From assembly GCA_026770025.1 (NCBI GenBank), contig JAMXDE010000015.1, forward strand, positions 1,116,001-1,180,000: 64,000 nucleotides of DNA, in the 5' to 3' direction. The notes beneath the pieces are model-generated. The model did no database searches. It saw nothing but the letters and a program-made list of their open reading frames with translations, and was not told the DNA's origin. The translations under genes and the position numbers were made by a program. This DNA comes from Craspedostauros australis. Lineage: Eukaryota > Bacillariophyta > Bacillariophyceae > Mastogloiales > Achnanthaceae. Shown here piece after piece: positions 22,301 to 31,265 of the stretch (the first letter of the stretch is position 1; each line of letters opens with the position of its first letter).

Positions 22301-23346
22301 AGCGATTGCAACAACAGCATCAGCACGACCAGCACTCCAACAAGTACAACGTGCTGGGACGGCTGAAGAGCAGGAATGCAAAACTGAATCGTTCCGGCAT
22401 CAACGACGACAGCATGGACACGGAGGATGAGTCACGTGACGACGTATCCGAAACGCCCCTCATCCAGCAGTCCGCCATGATCAATCGAAGCGGCGACAGC
22501 GGGTACGCCGACGTGTACCAGACCCAGTCGGAGATGAGAGATCAGGAAGGATATCCATCGCTGGGTGATCAATCCGACGATGACGGTGATGACGGTGATG
22601 ACCGACGAAGGGACAGCGGGATCGAAGAAGATGAGGACGAGAGGGATACAAGCAACAGTGACAAGATGGTGTACAGCACCAGCGAAGTCGACTCCGACGA
22701 TCATGATCGATACGCCACCTTCGAACCAGTTCAGTTCTCTGACAGCGTGCAGGCAGGCTACGGCGGAGGCAATCAGCACATCCCGGTGGTCGTGTCGAGA
22801 TCGGCAGAAAGTCCGATCATGTACATGGACAGCCAGAGGCACGACGGGATCGGCGAAGGTCCGGGTCGAAGTTTGCAGCATTCCGTCGGTACCGGCAGCG
22901 TGAACAGCACCAGCGGCAGCAGCGGGTTCCTGCGCCGACAGTCCGAGTTCTCTGCCTTCCAGGCGCCGACGTCGTCGTCCAGTACCCCGCCCTCCCCAGC
23001 TCTGATCCTTCCCGCTGGGCAGGAGCAGTTGATGGGCGGAGAGACCTCCAGCAGCAGCGTGAGCCAAGCCGAGACGGAGGTGACGGCTCACACCGCACGC
23101 ACGACACAGAAGACGCTGATGTCTGTGGCGGCCAATCTGAAGCAAGATAGGGTGTCGGCGCACGCGAGGCACGCGTTGGATCCCCGGCGACTGCCACCAT
23201 CATCATCATCCGCCTCATCCATGATGCAACATCGTCCGCAAAACAAAGGATTGCCGCCCATGTCGGCATCGCCGAACCGTCGGCCATTGGCCTTCGGCTT
23301 TCGTCCACGACGCAATCGGCCATCCTTGGGGAAGAGTTCCGAGTAA
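16324..23346 (+). CDS. Giant (2340 aa) coiled-coil and disordered protein
   Basis: One uninterrupted frame of 7 kb, unusual beside intron-bearing neighbours. Residues 1-485 are low complexity (Ser, His, Gln and Gly rich, with a poly-Gln tract near 16790-16815). Residues about 487-985 form a long heptad-rich coiled coil dominated by Glu, Lys, Leu and Arg. Residues about 985-2340 are again disordered, Ser/Asp/Gln rich with basic patches (for example SRSRKSRRSS and SKSRKSM) and further poly-Gln runs near 21860 and 22290. No signal peptide, membrane segment or catalytic domain is visible. Such a layout suggests a cytoskeletal, centrosomal or scaffold protein, but I do not recognise a family. The start at 16324 is the first Met of the frame; a later start within the disordered head is possible. 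Confidence 0.8.
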   Translation: MTMTTHMPNGARQPAPSPSARPSTMTEGRGPTSHEMEENNEMTLQSMKSEDSSVFSGLSAPSKSFNDENGGAEHGNVNINGSMGANGSHINSHISHNSQNMHSYGGGSNIGNSAKLVSSPTNQSQQYSQFSQCDSMQRSRISAYTQTPSQLFMMTQAQQQQQQQTPPEQKMYGQPRQDNYSAGPTGYSSPTRSILRETRYSAQPAAQPPQKQQQTSFTPQAVTGSSSMGERSQLTSKTTETMEEVDRQHFRDLPNLTDEDTAFGNESHGPGGARGAVNDRIGHGHGPGPGPSHHQSHNHNLGNGNSSHHSRGSGTYTPNGYDERRHLDSQSPFSRNEDDSPLRLISQVQVQQSASDSEGRIFDMLQAHEQMMNVSLDMIDEQEDRSSSASHILRGATSSSSSIRTPPRPGHPPTHPSSHSQSYTPGHSPHPPSHANHGYNHNQSRGQHHGHGDGSGHSNTYVEPYNADAPERARSLEDDHSFLTRQQAKHLELTLFRAREEVESLRDNNEQFMAEIEQTEEEHQSEMKLFENRTRQKLTELKSLYSTELDVIIREKDAAILEAGRQAAIFAERGRLQIQQLKQQLRQCKEESVSEMKDALNDAVRKTAEAVSARKDKEHTEQFKMLQEQYEEKMRNMKIEHKNKLKSGIQHAVETTTQRLRSDLEKEMAHTVPLLRERLEKEKNAALQSSSKQRLALNRSLDAARLRCDSQAAELDSMKITLELTKRKLMRHHEKRVENMWVEQKTAVGESAVRTGSKYMVQRSAEVPSSDCERLLNEILETHAFLLESTEVDMRLETTKGEAKCNAEREESESKQRELKEKLEMLETDHREEINYLNKKHEDAMGKLSRMESTLQRANYERADIEERHAQTISRLKREHQSSLDAAKDESLHSMDKNTQHFERTIANEKMDAKRNKAAAEEARSHIAQLEATIEALKREKVAMTGRHLEEVERLKEEQRINDQFTMSRKYAEEEQEVNDAVSMSSGHKHDPIILTTTGEGKRGSRATDSEQRPSDVNEIVDCEAPSKRESTHPRRQSDDCQRHDGRVAGRAMLHGDADEHKDEIQQWRERKSLSSSHPVGRTVDRSADGSADGTATTMMTTPMKTLPTGTHQSDSEETPNGPTDSPLKGYRWRSSMEKSSPLHGHSRLSRLRNMNTSRRYSSSSNKSTNSNHRRSSAGGSGNVQMHMIDETKSPSQRQSKPPTNTSPPEHHEVHRNDMRPSSETQYEERRQVESDQPREIAHSERQRHSRDSNSALTPSLPSPAKSREPNMRPARTAPVAEYETAQPIESEDTMHSNANEADAIDLKQTGSIDSIDSQRTSNSGASYNSQRSGHSAVSQSSRRSMCSRSSASTHATSETAHAEELANMKMMANNLKDGKASRSRKSRRSSLRPRHSLPSAGAKKSKDNKSDSRKPHDANGTSETDEPSSVGSASKVFKGLLPGLAGMMGAKFKGNSSKSRKSMLAMARGGTHDEDHGVTGNQTSNTIRSPVAERAQTALDSPSTNSRSLKQQPSQPLMNVSTINSTEDGTQVIPETSPSVKTMRAFFEDMAESNSPRKRGSMERMSMDSTSMSSLKTDSGVMSPRSKMAMVMAAQRGEAVGDVASPNNRQHGDRIFAAPTDEGRHGHDDKERGGALASSHRQQQEYQQTTANRTNGNQSSGTGRISSSNNNASAAGDNKRSKLRGRKASFGIFSQIRRNRKLKGESDQPRDDESDVSSAIGGNRTTPRQFRQGLHARFESGSEKNAIGNTADDGNDIGGKQQQAHYDGSAQPQANPASELTSEHGAASLDDPAQIQREGATWTLKLKKKSCPPDSKLHAIDYDDTSEVGAAGLHGSEPGVLNLALQQQQQRQQQHMAEQGQQRGGAIGCGNGMSSSKLDSAEDSAAHGMPVDEETAEQEHPTPGIHVINGKKAPLPRRQPPGYLTSLSQPNPPRDEIFDSRSEIGAHTGLGSQSESGSGATSSISEKSTSFRAAKNTIAGDGGDQNHNQHQQRLQQQHQHDQHSNKYNVLGRLKSRNAKLNRSGINDDSMDTEDESRDDVSETPLIQQSAMINRSGDSGYADVYQTQSEMRDQEGYPSLGDQSDDDGDDGDDRRRDSGIEEDEDERDTSNSDKMVYSTSEVDSDDHDRYATFEPVQFSDSVQAGYGGGNQHIPVVVSRSAESPIMYMDSQRHDGIGEGPGRSLQHSVGTGSVNSTSGSSGFLRRQSEFSAFQAPTSSSSTPPSPALILPAGQEQLMGGETSSSSVSQAETEVTAHTARTTQKTLMSVAANLKQDRVSAHARHALDPRRLPPSSSSASSMMQHRPQNKGLPPMSASPNRRPLAFGFRPRRNRPSLGKSSE

Positions 23347-23726
23347 TATGTATTTGTGTTGTAAAACATTGTAGTGTATATAATGTCATGTATTCTAGTT
23401 TAATGATGCGTAGACTGTTTGGATAGATGCGAACGATTTAGACGGCGACGCAACGACATTCTGTCGACAAAAAAACGGCCAAAAGGCATGTCGTGTCGTG
23501 TTGCGTCGTGTTGTTGTGGGTACTCGGTGATAATTACTCGGCGCATAAATAGGAGATGAGCATGTATGTGTTCGTGATTGACAGTGGTGTTGGCGAAAAT
23601 AGCAGCAAAGGGAGGTGCAGCAGACAGCAAAAGAACACGCACAAACAGATCAACACGGCGCAAAACCAGCAACACAACACCAGAGGTTCTCATTGTCGTC
23701 AAGAGCATCCAACTCCACCCACCACC
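23347..23726. other. Intergenic spacer
   Basis: A 380-bp spacer between two plus-strand genes. An in-frame upstream Met at 23556 could extend the next gene, but its composition is not protein-like. Confidence 0.4.
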
Positions 23727-24732
23727 ATGAGCCCGAATTCTGCCTCCACACGAAATGAGGAAGAGCTGCATTCCAGATCCCTCTCCTCGTTGTCCACAAT
23801 GTTCATGAATCCGATGATCGATGAATCCAATTGTAAGTATTCCACTCTATTGCTCGTGGCAGGAGATGGGATGGCATGGGATGGCAACAAACAAGAGATG
23901 TTCTTCCGCAATTGCCTTCGATCAGAGCTGGAGATGACCGTGCTGGAAAGCGTGTGATTGCGGGACAATGGCGGCTGCGGTGCTTGGCTTTGCCCGATGC
24001 AACATGAACGAAGGAAGAAACGGGACAGTCGTCGTTGCCGGTTCCGCCCTCACTTCCCCATGTTCTGTCGGATTTCTCACCATTGGAACGCGCGGGATTG
24101 TTTCTCTCGCTCGCTCTGTTATTTCTGCTGATACGGACTGCGCTGTACACCGCGCTCTTACGGCATTCCTCTGTGTGGATCTGTCGCTGTTTGCGCGGAT
24201 TCACTTTTGATGGCCTGTCCCGTTTCTCCCCTTCCTTCACCCACCTCTTTTCAACTAAATCCCATTCTTTCATGCAATCATTCTTTCATTCATTTCCTTG
24301 AACCAAACTCAATGGGACCACTCGCTCACTCTCTGCTCTGCTCCGCTGACAGTTGTTGAAATCACACCACGAAGCAGACGAAAAAGCGCCAACATGAACA
24401 ACGCCTTCAGCACGAGCAGCAGCACGACCACCGCGGCCAACAACAGCCTGGACACGGCAAGCGTCACATCCACCACATCATCGGCCATGAGCTCACGCGA
24501 TGAACTCGTGGAGGGCATCATGAAGTCTTTCCAGCGCAAGGGATACCGGGTGACAGCCTACGAGTTCAAATCACCCACCAGATCGCCGGCACCAGCACCC
24601 ACACCGATGTCAGCCCCGGCATGCGTCTCCACGCCCAGCGCATCGGACAGACTAACCGGAGTGCCGGATCTGCCTCTGACACCGGCCGCGGGTGATTCGT
24701 CTCCATCGGTCGACACAGCGACGACTCTGTAA
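23727..24732 (+). CDS. Small Ser/Thr-rich hypothetical protein, 2 exons
   Basis: Exon 1 is 23727-23832 and exon 2 is 24353-24732, with a 520-nt intron (perfect donor GTAAGT, acceptor GCTGACAG), giving 161 residues. The start ATG has a favourable CACC context. The splice joins ...MIDESN to FVEITPRSRRKS in phase. The chain is rich in Ser, Thr, Ala and Pro, with one ordered-looking segment near residues 85-108 (R-D-E-L-V-E-G-I-M-K-S-F-Q-R-K-G-Y) that may form an amphipathic helix. No signal peptide or membrane segment. No family is recognised. The gene is easy to miss because the two exons are in different frames. Confidence 0.6.
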
Positions 24733-25612
24733 TTGTGTGTGAGCAACGCCGGTTTCTTGTGTCCTGTTGGTGCTGTGCTGGACGGGCACAATCACATACT
24801 CCATACACCGACCATTCTGGTTGAGCATGGCGATTCGGCACAGAGTACTCGTGCGTTCATGTACTCGTGCATACTCTACCCAATCCAATCCATGCCACAC
24901 CCTGCCATGCCACACCAGTCGCGAAAGGCGATCAAATTGGCAGATCCCTCTGGACGTCTGAGCACGCGTCCAAGGGAAATCAATAGCCTCACGTGTCATG
25001 AATATATTCCCTTGCAACATTGATGACGTTGCTGCATCGCAACGCAACCAAACTAGAACAAATGCAAGAACGCGAAGACGCACCTACCGAAGAGAGGCTC
25101 CGTTCAACAGAGTCCACGACACAATTTCGTGGTGCTCCATCCGTGCCAAGAAGTGGACGCAACAGTTAAACAGATCTGAATGGCCAACAAGGCGTGCTGC
25201 TTGGGTTCTACGAGTACATGAGCAAGGCAGACCACCAGCAGCAGCTCAGAATACGTGCACAACAGATTCGCATGCCACTTGTGATGAATAGGCATGCCTG
25301 TAGATGCGAGCCATACCTTAGAAACAATAATCGTATATGTAGTACACACACAAATAACTGGAATTGGAATTGCGATTGTGCATCTTGTAATACTCGACGA
25401 GTCTCTATACTCGTTGCCGTAGTCATTCGCGACAAGCGTTGAGAAACCAAGTCATTTTGGTGATGGCTCTCCTCGTTCCCCATTTCTCACTCTGGAAAGG
25501 CATTGGGACACAACAGAGCTTGCCTCCTGCGAGCAGCGCACTCAGCCTCCCGTCCAGAGAGGCACAGAGAGAGAGAGAGAGAGAGAGAGCCAACCATCCG
25601 ACAATCGCCAAG
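24733..25612. other. Intergenic, no supported gene; GA-rich leader
   Basis: An 880-bp stretch between two plus-strand genes. A GA microsatellite (25566-25590) lies just upstream of the chosen start of the second SGNH-like gene and is most likely 5' UTR. Confidence 0.45.
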
Positions 25613-27652
25613 ATGATGCGACCCACAGCACAAACAGCAGCGACGAAGCAGAGGGCGGCAGCAAAAGGAAGCAAAGCACAGGCACGAATGACCGGCAGCA
25701 AGCAAGCGTTCGGCAGCCACCAGCAGCGCAATGCAAAGCTCGAGGGCGGCAACAACCCGCTTCCCTTCATCTTCATCGCCGTGCTGGTGGTGCTCCTCAT
25801 CCTCTCCGCGGGGATCTTCGGTCTCAACACGGTGCTGTACTTCACGTCGCCTGCTGCCTCTGTGTTGTCGTCGGTGCCGGTGCTGCCGCAGTCGTCGCTG
25901 CGATCGAAGGTGGCCGCGATCCCTCTGGATGTCCATGCTTCCACCAGATCGCCGCCTTTCCAGCTGGCCATTCCCAGGCAACAAGCGATGGATCTGCTGC
26001 AGCAGCTGCGAGCGCAATTCGCGGAACGGTACGGCGGCAAGGCGGCGTCGGACGGCCTCCTGAAGCAGGGCCTCAGAGCGTACGGGGACATCGATGCCAC
26101 AGCGCGCCGCTTCCTCCTGGCCAAGTACGAGCGCAGGTCCTTCGACATGGCCTTCTCGGGGTACTCGATCACCGTCGGGCGCGGCAACTTCTTCCACCAG
26201 TCCTACCCCTTCGTCATGCAGCGGGCTCTCAAGGACGCGGTGCAGGCGATCCTCAGCATCGACCTCAAGGTCACCAACGGCGCCATCGGCGGCATTCCCA
26301 GCTTCCCCTACGGTTTCTGCTTGGAGCACTTTCTGGGGACATCGCCGGAGGTCATCAGCTGGGACTACAGCATGAACGAGAATAGCCGCGACACGTCCGT
26401 GCTCGAGGCGTGGATCCGCCAGGCGACGCAGCAAATGACCAACCAACCCATGATCATCATGCTGGATTCCAATGCGGGACGCAACAAGCTCCTCAAGCAG
26501 TACGCCGACCAGGGCATGCTGCAGGACGCCGTCAGCATCTCCAAGGCGTCCGAAATTGTGGATAAGGCCAAGATCGAGAAGGCCGTGGATCTGCCGGTCG
26601 GTTTCCAAAATTGGGACGAATTCGGCGCGCCCAAACGCTGTCCGGGCCGGGGCAGCTGGCATCCCAAGAAGATGGAGCATGAGCTCATGGGTTGGTTGCT
26701 GGTCATGCACTTTGTCGATGTCCTGGAACGCGCCGTCGAGCTCATGACGTCTTCCGAAGACGACGCAGCGACCGGAAGCGCGGGGCATCCGGAATTGGAG
26801 CACGAGCTGGAGCAGATGATCATCCAGCGTGAACATCATCGGCAGGGACATGCACCGGCGGCCGATTCCGAACTCAGCGAGGCGACGGAATCGCACATGT
26901 TGCAGTACCCGGCGCCGCTGTCGCAATCGTTGCCGGACAATGACGAAAGCGTCACGGAGCTGCTGTACGGCCATTCCCAAATCAACGAGATCTTTCAGAT
27001 GAAAGATGTTTCGTGTCGCACGTCGTTCTTGCCGGCCACGGATCATGACAAGGTGCTGCCCTCCATCGTCGTGTCCGGCATGGCCGAGCAAGGCGAGATG
27101 GATATCATGATCGATCGCACAGATGAAATGTACCAAAATGGGTGGGTCCTGGACATCTCCAAACTGGAGCGCGACACGAAACGAAAGGTGGAAGCATGCG
27201 GCGGGTTGGGATACATCGACATGAAGATTGCCTTGTACGGCATCGCCGAGAGCGGTCCTTTGGAGCTGTGGCTGCCGTTCGAGAAATCGCAGCAGGCGCA
27301 TGAGGACCATGACGATCATGACGATAACACCTTGGCGTCCCATTTCTTCGACAGCATCGTCTTTTGTGAAGCCAACGAAAAGCGAGAGGACGGAGCATGC
27401 AAACTGGATCATGATTTGCAGATCACCATCGATGGCATCGAGGTGCCCATAGATACAATCCAGCCGATCAAGGGTGCTGGCGTATTTCTGAAGCGCGCAA
27501 CATGCGTGAGCATCCCAATCCCGGACGAAGCCAAGATAACGAATCGCGATACGCAGGGCATCGGACTGCCTGTCACTGTGACGCCGGCGCCTACCGTTGA
27601 ACGTGCGACTGGGGCGTGTTGCTTATCGCACATTGTTTGGGAGCAGCATTGA
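25613..27652 (+). CDS. Type II membrane-anchored SGNH/GDSL-like protein (copy 2)
   Basis: The open frame extends up to 25439, but the first 58 codons include a translated GA repeat, so I place the start at the Met-Met pair at 25613, giving 679 residues. A short basic/Gln-rich cytoplasmic tail precedes one membrane segment (about 49-75). The ectodomain carries FSGYSITVGRGN (candidate Ser near residue 183), N-G-A-I-G-G.PSFPYG, W-D-Y-S-M-N-E and a G-S-W-H-P-K block (candidate His), the same order as in the minus-strand paralogue at 10159-12612. It ends S-H-I-V-W-E-Q-H, matching the paralogue's tail. It is GC-rich relative to its neighbours. Probable secreted-side esterase or transferase; substrate unknown. 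Confidence 0.8.
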   Translation: MMRPTAQTAATKQRAAAKGSKAQARMTGSKQAFGSHQQRNAKLEGGNNPLPFIFIAVLVVLLILSAGIFGLNTVLYFTSPAASVLSSVPVLPQSSLRSKVAAIPLDVHASTRSPPFQLAIPRQQAMDLLQQLRAQFAERYGGKAASDGLLKQGLRAYGDIDATARRFLLAKYERRSFDMAFSGYSITVGRGNFFHQSYPFVMQRALKDAVQAILSIDLKVTNGAIGGIPSFPYGFCLEHFLGTSPEVISWDYSMNENSRDTSVLEAWIRQATQQMTNQPMIIMLDSNAGRNKLLKQYADQGMLQDAVSISKASEIVDKAKIEKAVDLPVGFQNWDEFGAPKRCPGRGSWHPKKMEHELMGWLLVMHFVDVLERAVELMTSSEDDAATGSAGHPELEHELEQMIIQREHHRQGHAPAADSELSEATESHMLQYPAPLSQSLPDNDESVTELLYGHSQINEIFQMKDVSCRTSFLPATDHDKVLPSIVVSGMAEQGEMDIMIDRTDEMYQNGWVLDISKLERDTKRKVEACGGLGYIDMKIALYGIAESGPLELWLPFEKSQQAHEDHDDHDDNTLASHFFDSIVFCEANEKREDGACKLDHDLQITIDGIEVPIDTIQPIKGAGVFLKRATCVSIPIPDEAKITNRDTQGIGLPVTVTPAPTVERATGACCLSHIVWEQH

Positions 27653-27879
27653 GCGGGCGCAAACACTTGGTGCAATATCGGATGTTGTGGTACTGTGTTG
27701 CCGCTGTGTCGGCATCGTACGAGTACAGTATCATACCCTGCTCTGCATGTGTGCGCACTCGTCTGGCAGCGACGGAGACAAGCCTACAGCACCCGCAAGT
27801 AATGCAATGAATCTTAATTGAATTTTGAAAAGCAGCGGTTGCCTTCTTGGTTCGTCGTATCCTATGTACAATTCAGCGT
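27653..27879. other. Convergent spacer
   Basis: Short spacer between the stop of the SGNH-like gene (+) and the stop of MBOAT copy 1 (-). No gene is seen. Confidence 0.4.
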
Positions 27880-29619
27880 TCACACAGCCCGGATCTTGGG
27901 GAATGCGACGGAGAAATCATCGAACATGTGGACTCCGATGTAATCATCCATGAACCATCTGGAAATGGGCAACGACGTCATGATGATGATGAATGTGCGA
28001 ACGGGCTGTGGCAACTTAGTCTCCCACGCAGCCTTGATGACCTTGTTCTGCATCAGAAGACCCTCCAAGATCATCATCATTCCGTTCCACATGAAGAATG
28101 CGGATTGCCGTCCCATCACGTAGGTGTGAGTCGGCCGGTTTGGATTTATCACCGCCGTGGAAGTGGCGTAAATCACATATTCGTGGAAAATCGAGCTCAT
28201 CACGAAGGTGAGCAAGACTGCCGTGTATCGGGATATGCCATTCTTACGGCTTGATTTGAATACGGAGTTCTGGAGACGTACGTGCATTCGAAAAGTAGAA
28301 TGAGAATAGAGCATGGCAGAGTCATGCGCGTGCGAATGGAGGGAGTGGGGTGCAACGAAGGGAGCGTTTCGCGTGTGAGTTGGATGTATCAGCGAGCAAG
28401 CATGCGCATCTGGCGCGGGGCGCTGAAGCAATGGCGCGGCACACAATAATGCATGCCATAGAGTATACGATATTGCAGCACGTTCAATGACAGAAAGCTC
28501 GTTCGTGGAGAAAGCCACACAACGCACCTTCAACAGTCCTCCAAATTGAATGTTCCAACGGCGGCCCCAGAAGTCGGCCACCGAAGTGGACTTGGAGAAT
28601 GGCGAATCGTTGAGGGTGATGGTGGAATACCCGGTGGCAAACGAGATAAGAGACCCGAAAATCAGTGTCCCGGTCTCGACGTTGGTACCGGCGAGGTAGG
28701 CATTGGCCATGTTGTTGCCCAAGTGCCTCCAGTCAAAGTAATCGGTGAAGGAGTCCAATGGGCGCTTCCCGAATGGCTCAAAGGATGTGGAGAGGAGAAG
28801 GTTCACGAAGAAGACGGTGGCGAGGAGGCTGATAAATGCTGTCTTGAGTTTCTGGCGAATCTCCTCTGATGTTACCTTGATGGCATCTTGCGATTTGGGA
28901 TGGAAGCGCAGCATCACAGGCGAGGTGTGGTACATCAGGAAGTTGGAGAGGTTCTTCTCCGCGAACGGTGGTGATGTATCGTACAGAACTACTCACAGAC
29001 GAACCAAAGAGCAGAAGCATGTGATGATGAAGGAACAGGGAATGAATGGTATGGAATGAAATACGCGTGAGATATCACTTGAAACACAGCCATACAGCGG
29101 ACCAACTGGCCTCTAACATCTTTCGCATCGGTGGTTCTGCGTGCTCTCCAACACTCCAAACGCCGCTGGCCTCCGCCCATTCCCATTCGCACTCAATGGG
29201 ACTCGATTCAGCTCAACGCAGCCACGTTGCCGAGAGGTCAACTCACCCTCCATAAAATGCAGCACATTCGTGAATGCCATGGCCACAAACGGCGTGGAGC
29301 AGGTTGCGTTGGATATGTTCAGGTATGGTAGAACTACGAATGGAAGGTATAATGAAAGCGGGCAGAGGAATCCGTAGCACGCCAAGTTTGCTGCGGTGGG
29401 ATTCGTCTCCCGATTCTTCTTGATGAGCACCCATGCGAGGCACATGCCAACGCTGCCGATCATCGTCTGCAGACCGAGGCAGATGGTCAATGCGTTCCAG
29501 AAATGCAACCGCGGGGCGCTGTATGCATACTTGGCGCCGTCATTGATGAACGGCAGCTGGAATTCGAAGCTGACCTCTCGGTCATCGAGGCCGTATTGAC
29601 CAAAGAAGGAGTGGGACAT
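27880..29619 (-). CDS. MBOAT acyltransferase, wax-synthase-like, copy 1 (3 exons)
   Basis: Exons 29619-29247, 28988-28528 and 28269-27880; both introns are 258 nt with GTGAGT or GTGCGT donors; 407 residues. Multiple membrane segments run through the chain. The motif DFWGRRWN (about 263-270) and a following V-M-S-S-I-F-H-E-Y-V with the candidate catalytic His at residue 307 are the signature of the plant wax-synthase-like branch of MBOAT enzymes, which transfer a fatty acyl group from acyl-CoA to an alcohol in the ER. The substrate could be a long-chain alcohol, a sterol or diacylglycerol; the motif favours the first, but the family is not substrate-diagnostic. The exon 2 and exon 3 lengths (461 and 390 nt) are the same in all three copies. 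Confidence 0.87.
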
Positions 29620-31265
29620 CGTGAATGGCCGGCTGCGAGTGTTGTGGTTGTGCGCGCTTGGCGAGACCTTGGGGGCTCGAGGTAAATGCAGCGTGTGGAG
29701 CTCGGTTCCTGCTGCCTGCCAATTGTTCTCTTGTGGATTTTATGAAGTCTGTGTGGGCCATCGACCACCACAACGTACGGGTATGTACGAGGAAGGTATC
29801 CTCATGTCATTTCTTACATCGCGTTCTGTGCGTTGAGTTGTTGTGTTGTTGCGCTATTGGGCTGTTGTGTTCTTCTCCCCTTGTGGGTGGTGTTTCTGTT
29901 TCTCGCATCTCGAACAGGTCTCGCCTCTTGGTGTGGTGATCTTCCGTTCCTTTTGCGATTCTTTGTGTGGGCTCTTCATGCGCTTTTTGTTGTCCTCCGA
30001 TTTTGAAGCGATCCGATCGATCGTGACCCGAAGGTTGCCGCAAACCAGTGTGGTCACAGCGGCCTCCTCCGTACGTCTCCGAGCTACCACTAAGCCCCTT
30101 CGACCATTCATCCCAGAAATCACAAACCGGCAGCCGCCATCCCACACAATTATTGGACTGATCGGCCAAGAACGCCGCACTTGTCCCCAAGGCTGACGAC
30201 GAGGAGATCACGGTCGGATCTTCTTCTCTTTGGGCAGTATCCGAACGCTTCTCGACCATCATCCTCTTTCGACGAGAGCATTCGTCTCGCACAGCCGATT
30301 TCTGTTGTTGGTAGCAACATTGACGGCACCGAAGAGGAATAGCCGTGTCACGTTCGTAACACATCGTGGTTCGTACCAACAGCAAGGAAGGGGCATCGTG
30401 GATCTCCTCTGGTCGTTGTGGGTGCCTCTACGCTGGTGCAGGTGTAGTATCAACACCACCCTTCGTCCATCTTTTTAGTTGTTCTCTTTTTTCGTCGCGT
30501 TTGTTGACTCACGTTTAAGCGTGACTAATCGAAACACACGTTTGGCGCAATTCTGCTATCCAACGTCGGTCAGACTGAAATGGATGTTTGGAAATATGAA
30601 CCTATAACCTCATTTGCCGCGACTTTCACAACAGTTGTTCTTCGAACGACAAGGATCATCGTGGTCAACGGCTTTCCCTCTTGTGTCACATCTCCGACTT
30701 CCTTGGGTCCACGCCTCCTGTCTGGAGGAAGATCGATACAAAATGATCATTCGGGCATGGGGATAGGGGTTGAAGCACGTGTGCTCTAAAATGTCCAAGA
30801 GACGCAAGGGGACACGAGGAGAGAAGAGAAACACCCTTCGAACGCAGCGCACGATTGATGCCTTGGTTCAACATGCTGCGCACTCCACATTTGCGCACTC
30901 CACGCTGCACAGATACCGGATTCGCAACGGATCGGAATGACACACGGATACGACGACCAACGAAAGGGAGTGATGGAAGTGAGGTTCGCATTCACAGCGT
31001 CGTTGGAGCACAACAGCATCAGGCTCAGCGGTGCCTCACGTCTCTGCTGCCGTGTCCAGGCAGATGGAGCGTTTGTTGTGCATCTGCAACAACGACGATG
31101 ACAACAGAAACGGAATCGGAACCCACGCCACAATGAGCCCAAGACGGCTGCGCTCCAGCACTCACGGGTGCGTCCAGAATCTGCCTGCAGACGCATAAAC
31201 CAATGCAAACGTACGCGTAGAGCATCTCGTTTGCGACGTTCGCGAACAGGGATACGAGCAGAAAG
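29620..31265. other. Intergenic, divergent upstream regions
   Basis: A 1.6-kb head-to-head spacer between MBOAT copy 1 (-) and the repeat membrane protein (+). Two minus-strand frames (29807-30385 and 30786-31397) lack domains and normal composition; I see no supported gene. Confidence 0.45.

Noticed and set aside
25487..27412. 641-codon open frame on the minus strand
   Set aside because: It is antisense to the SGNH-like gene, driven by its GC-rich third positions; composition (His/Arg/Leu rich) is not protein-like and no domain is visible.
29807..30385. 192-codon minus-strand frame in the 1.6-kb spacer
   Set aside because: No domain, unlikely composition and no splice or homology support; treated as chance.
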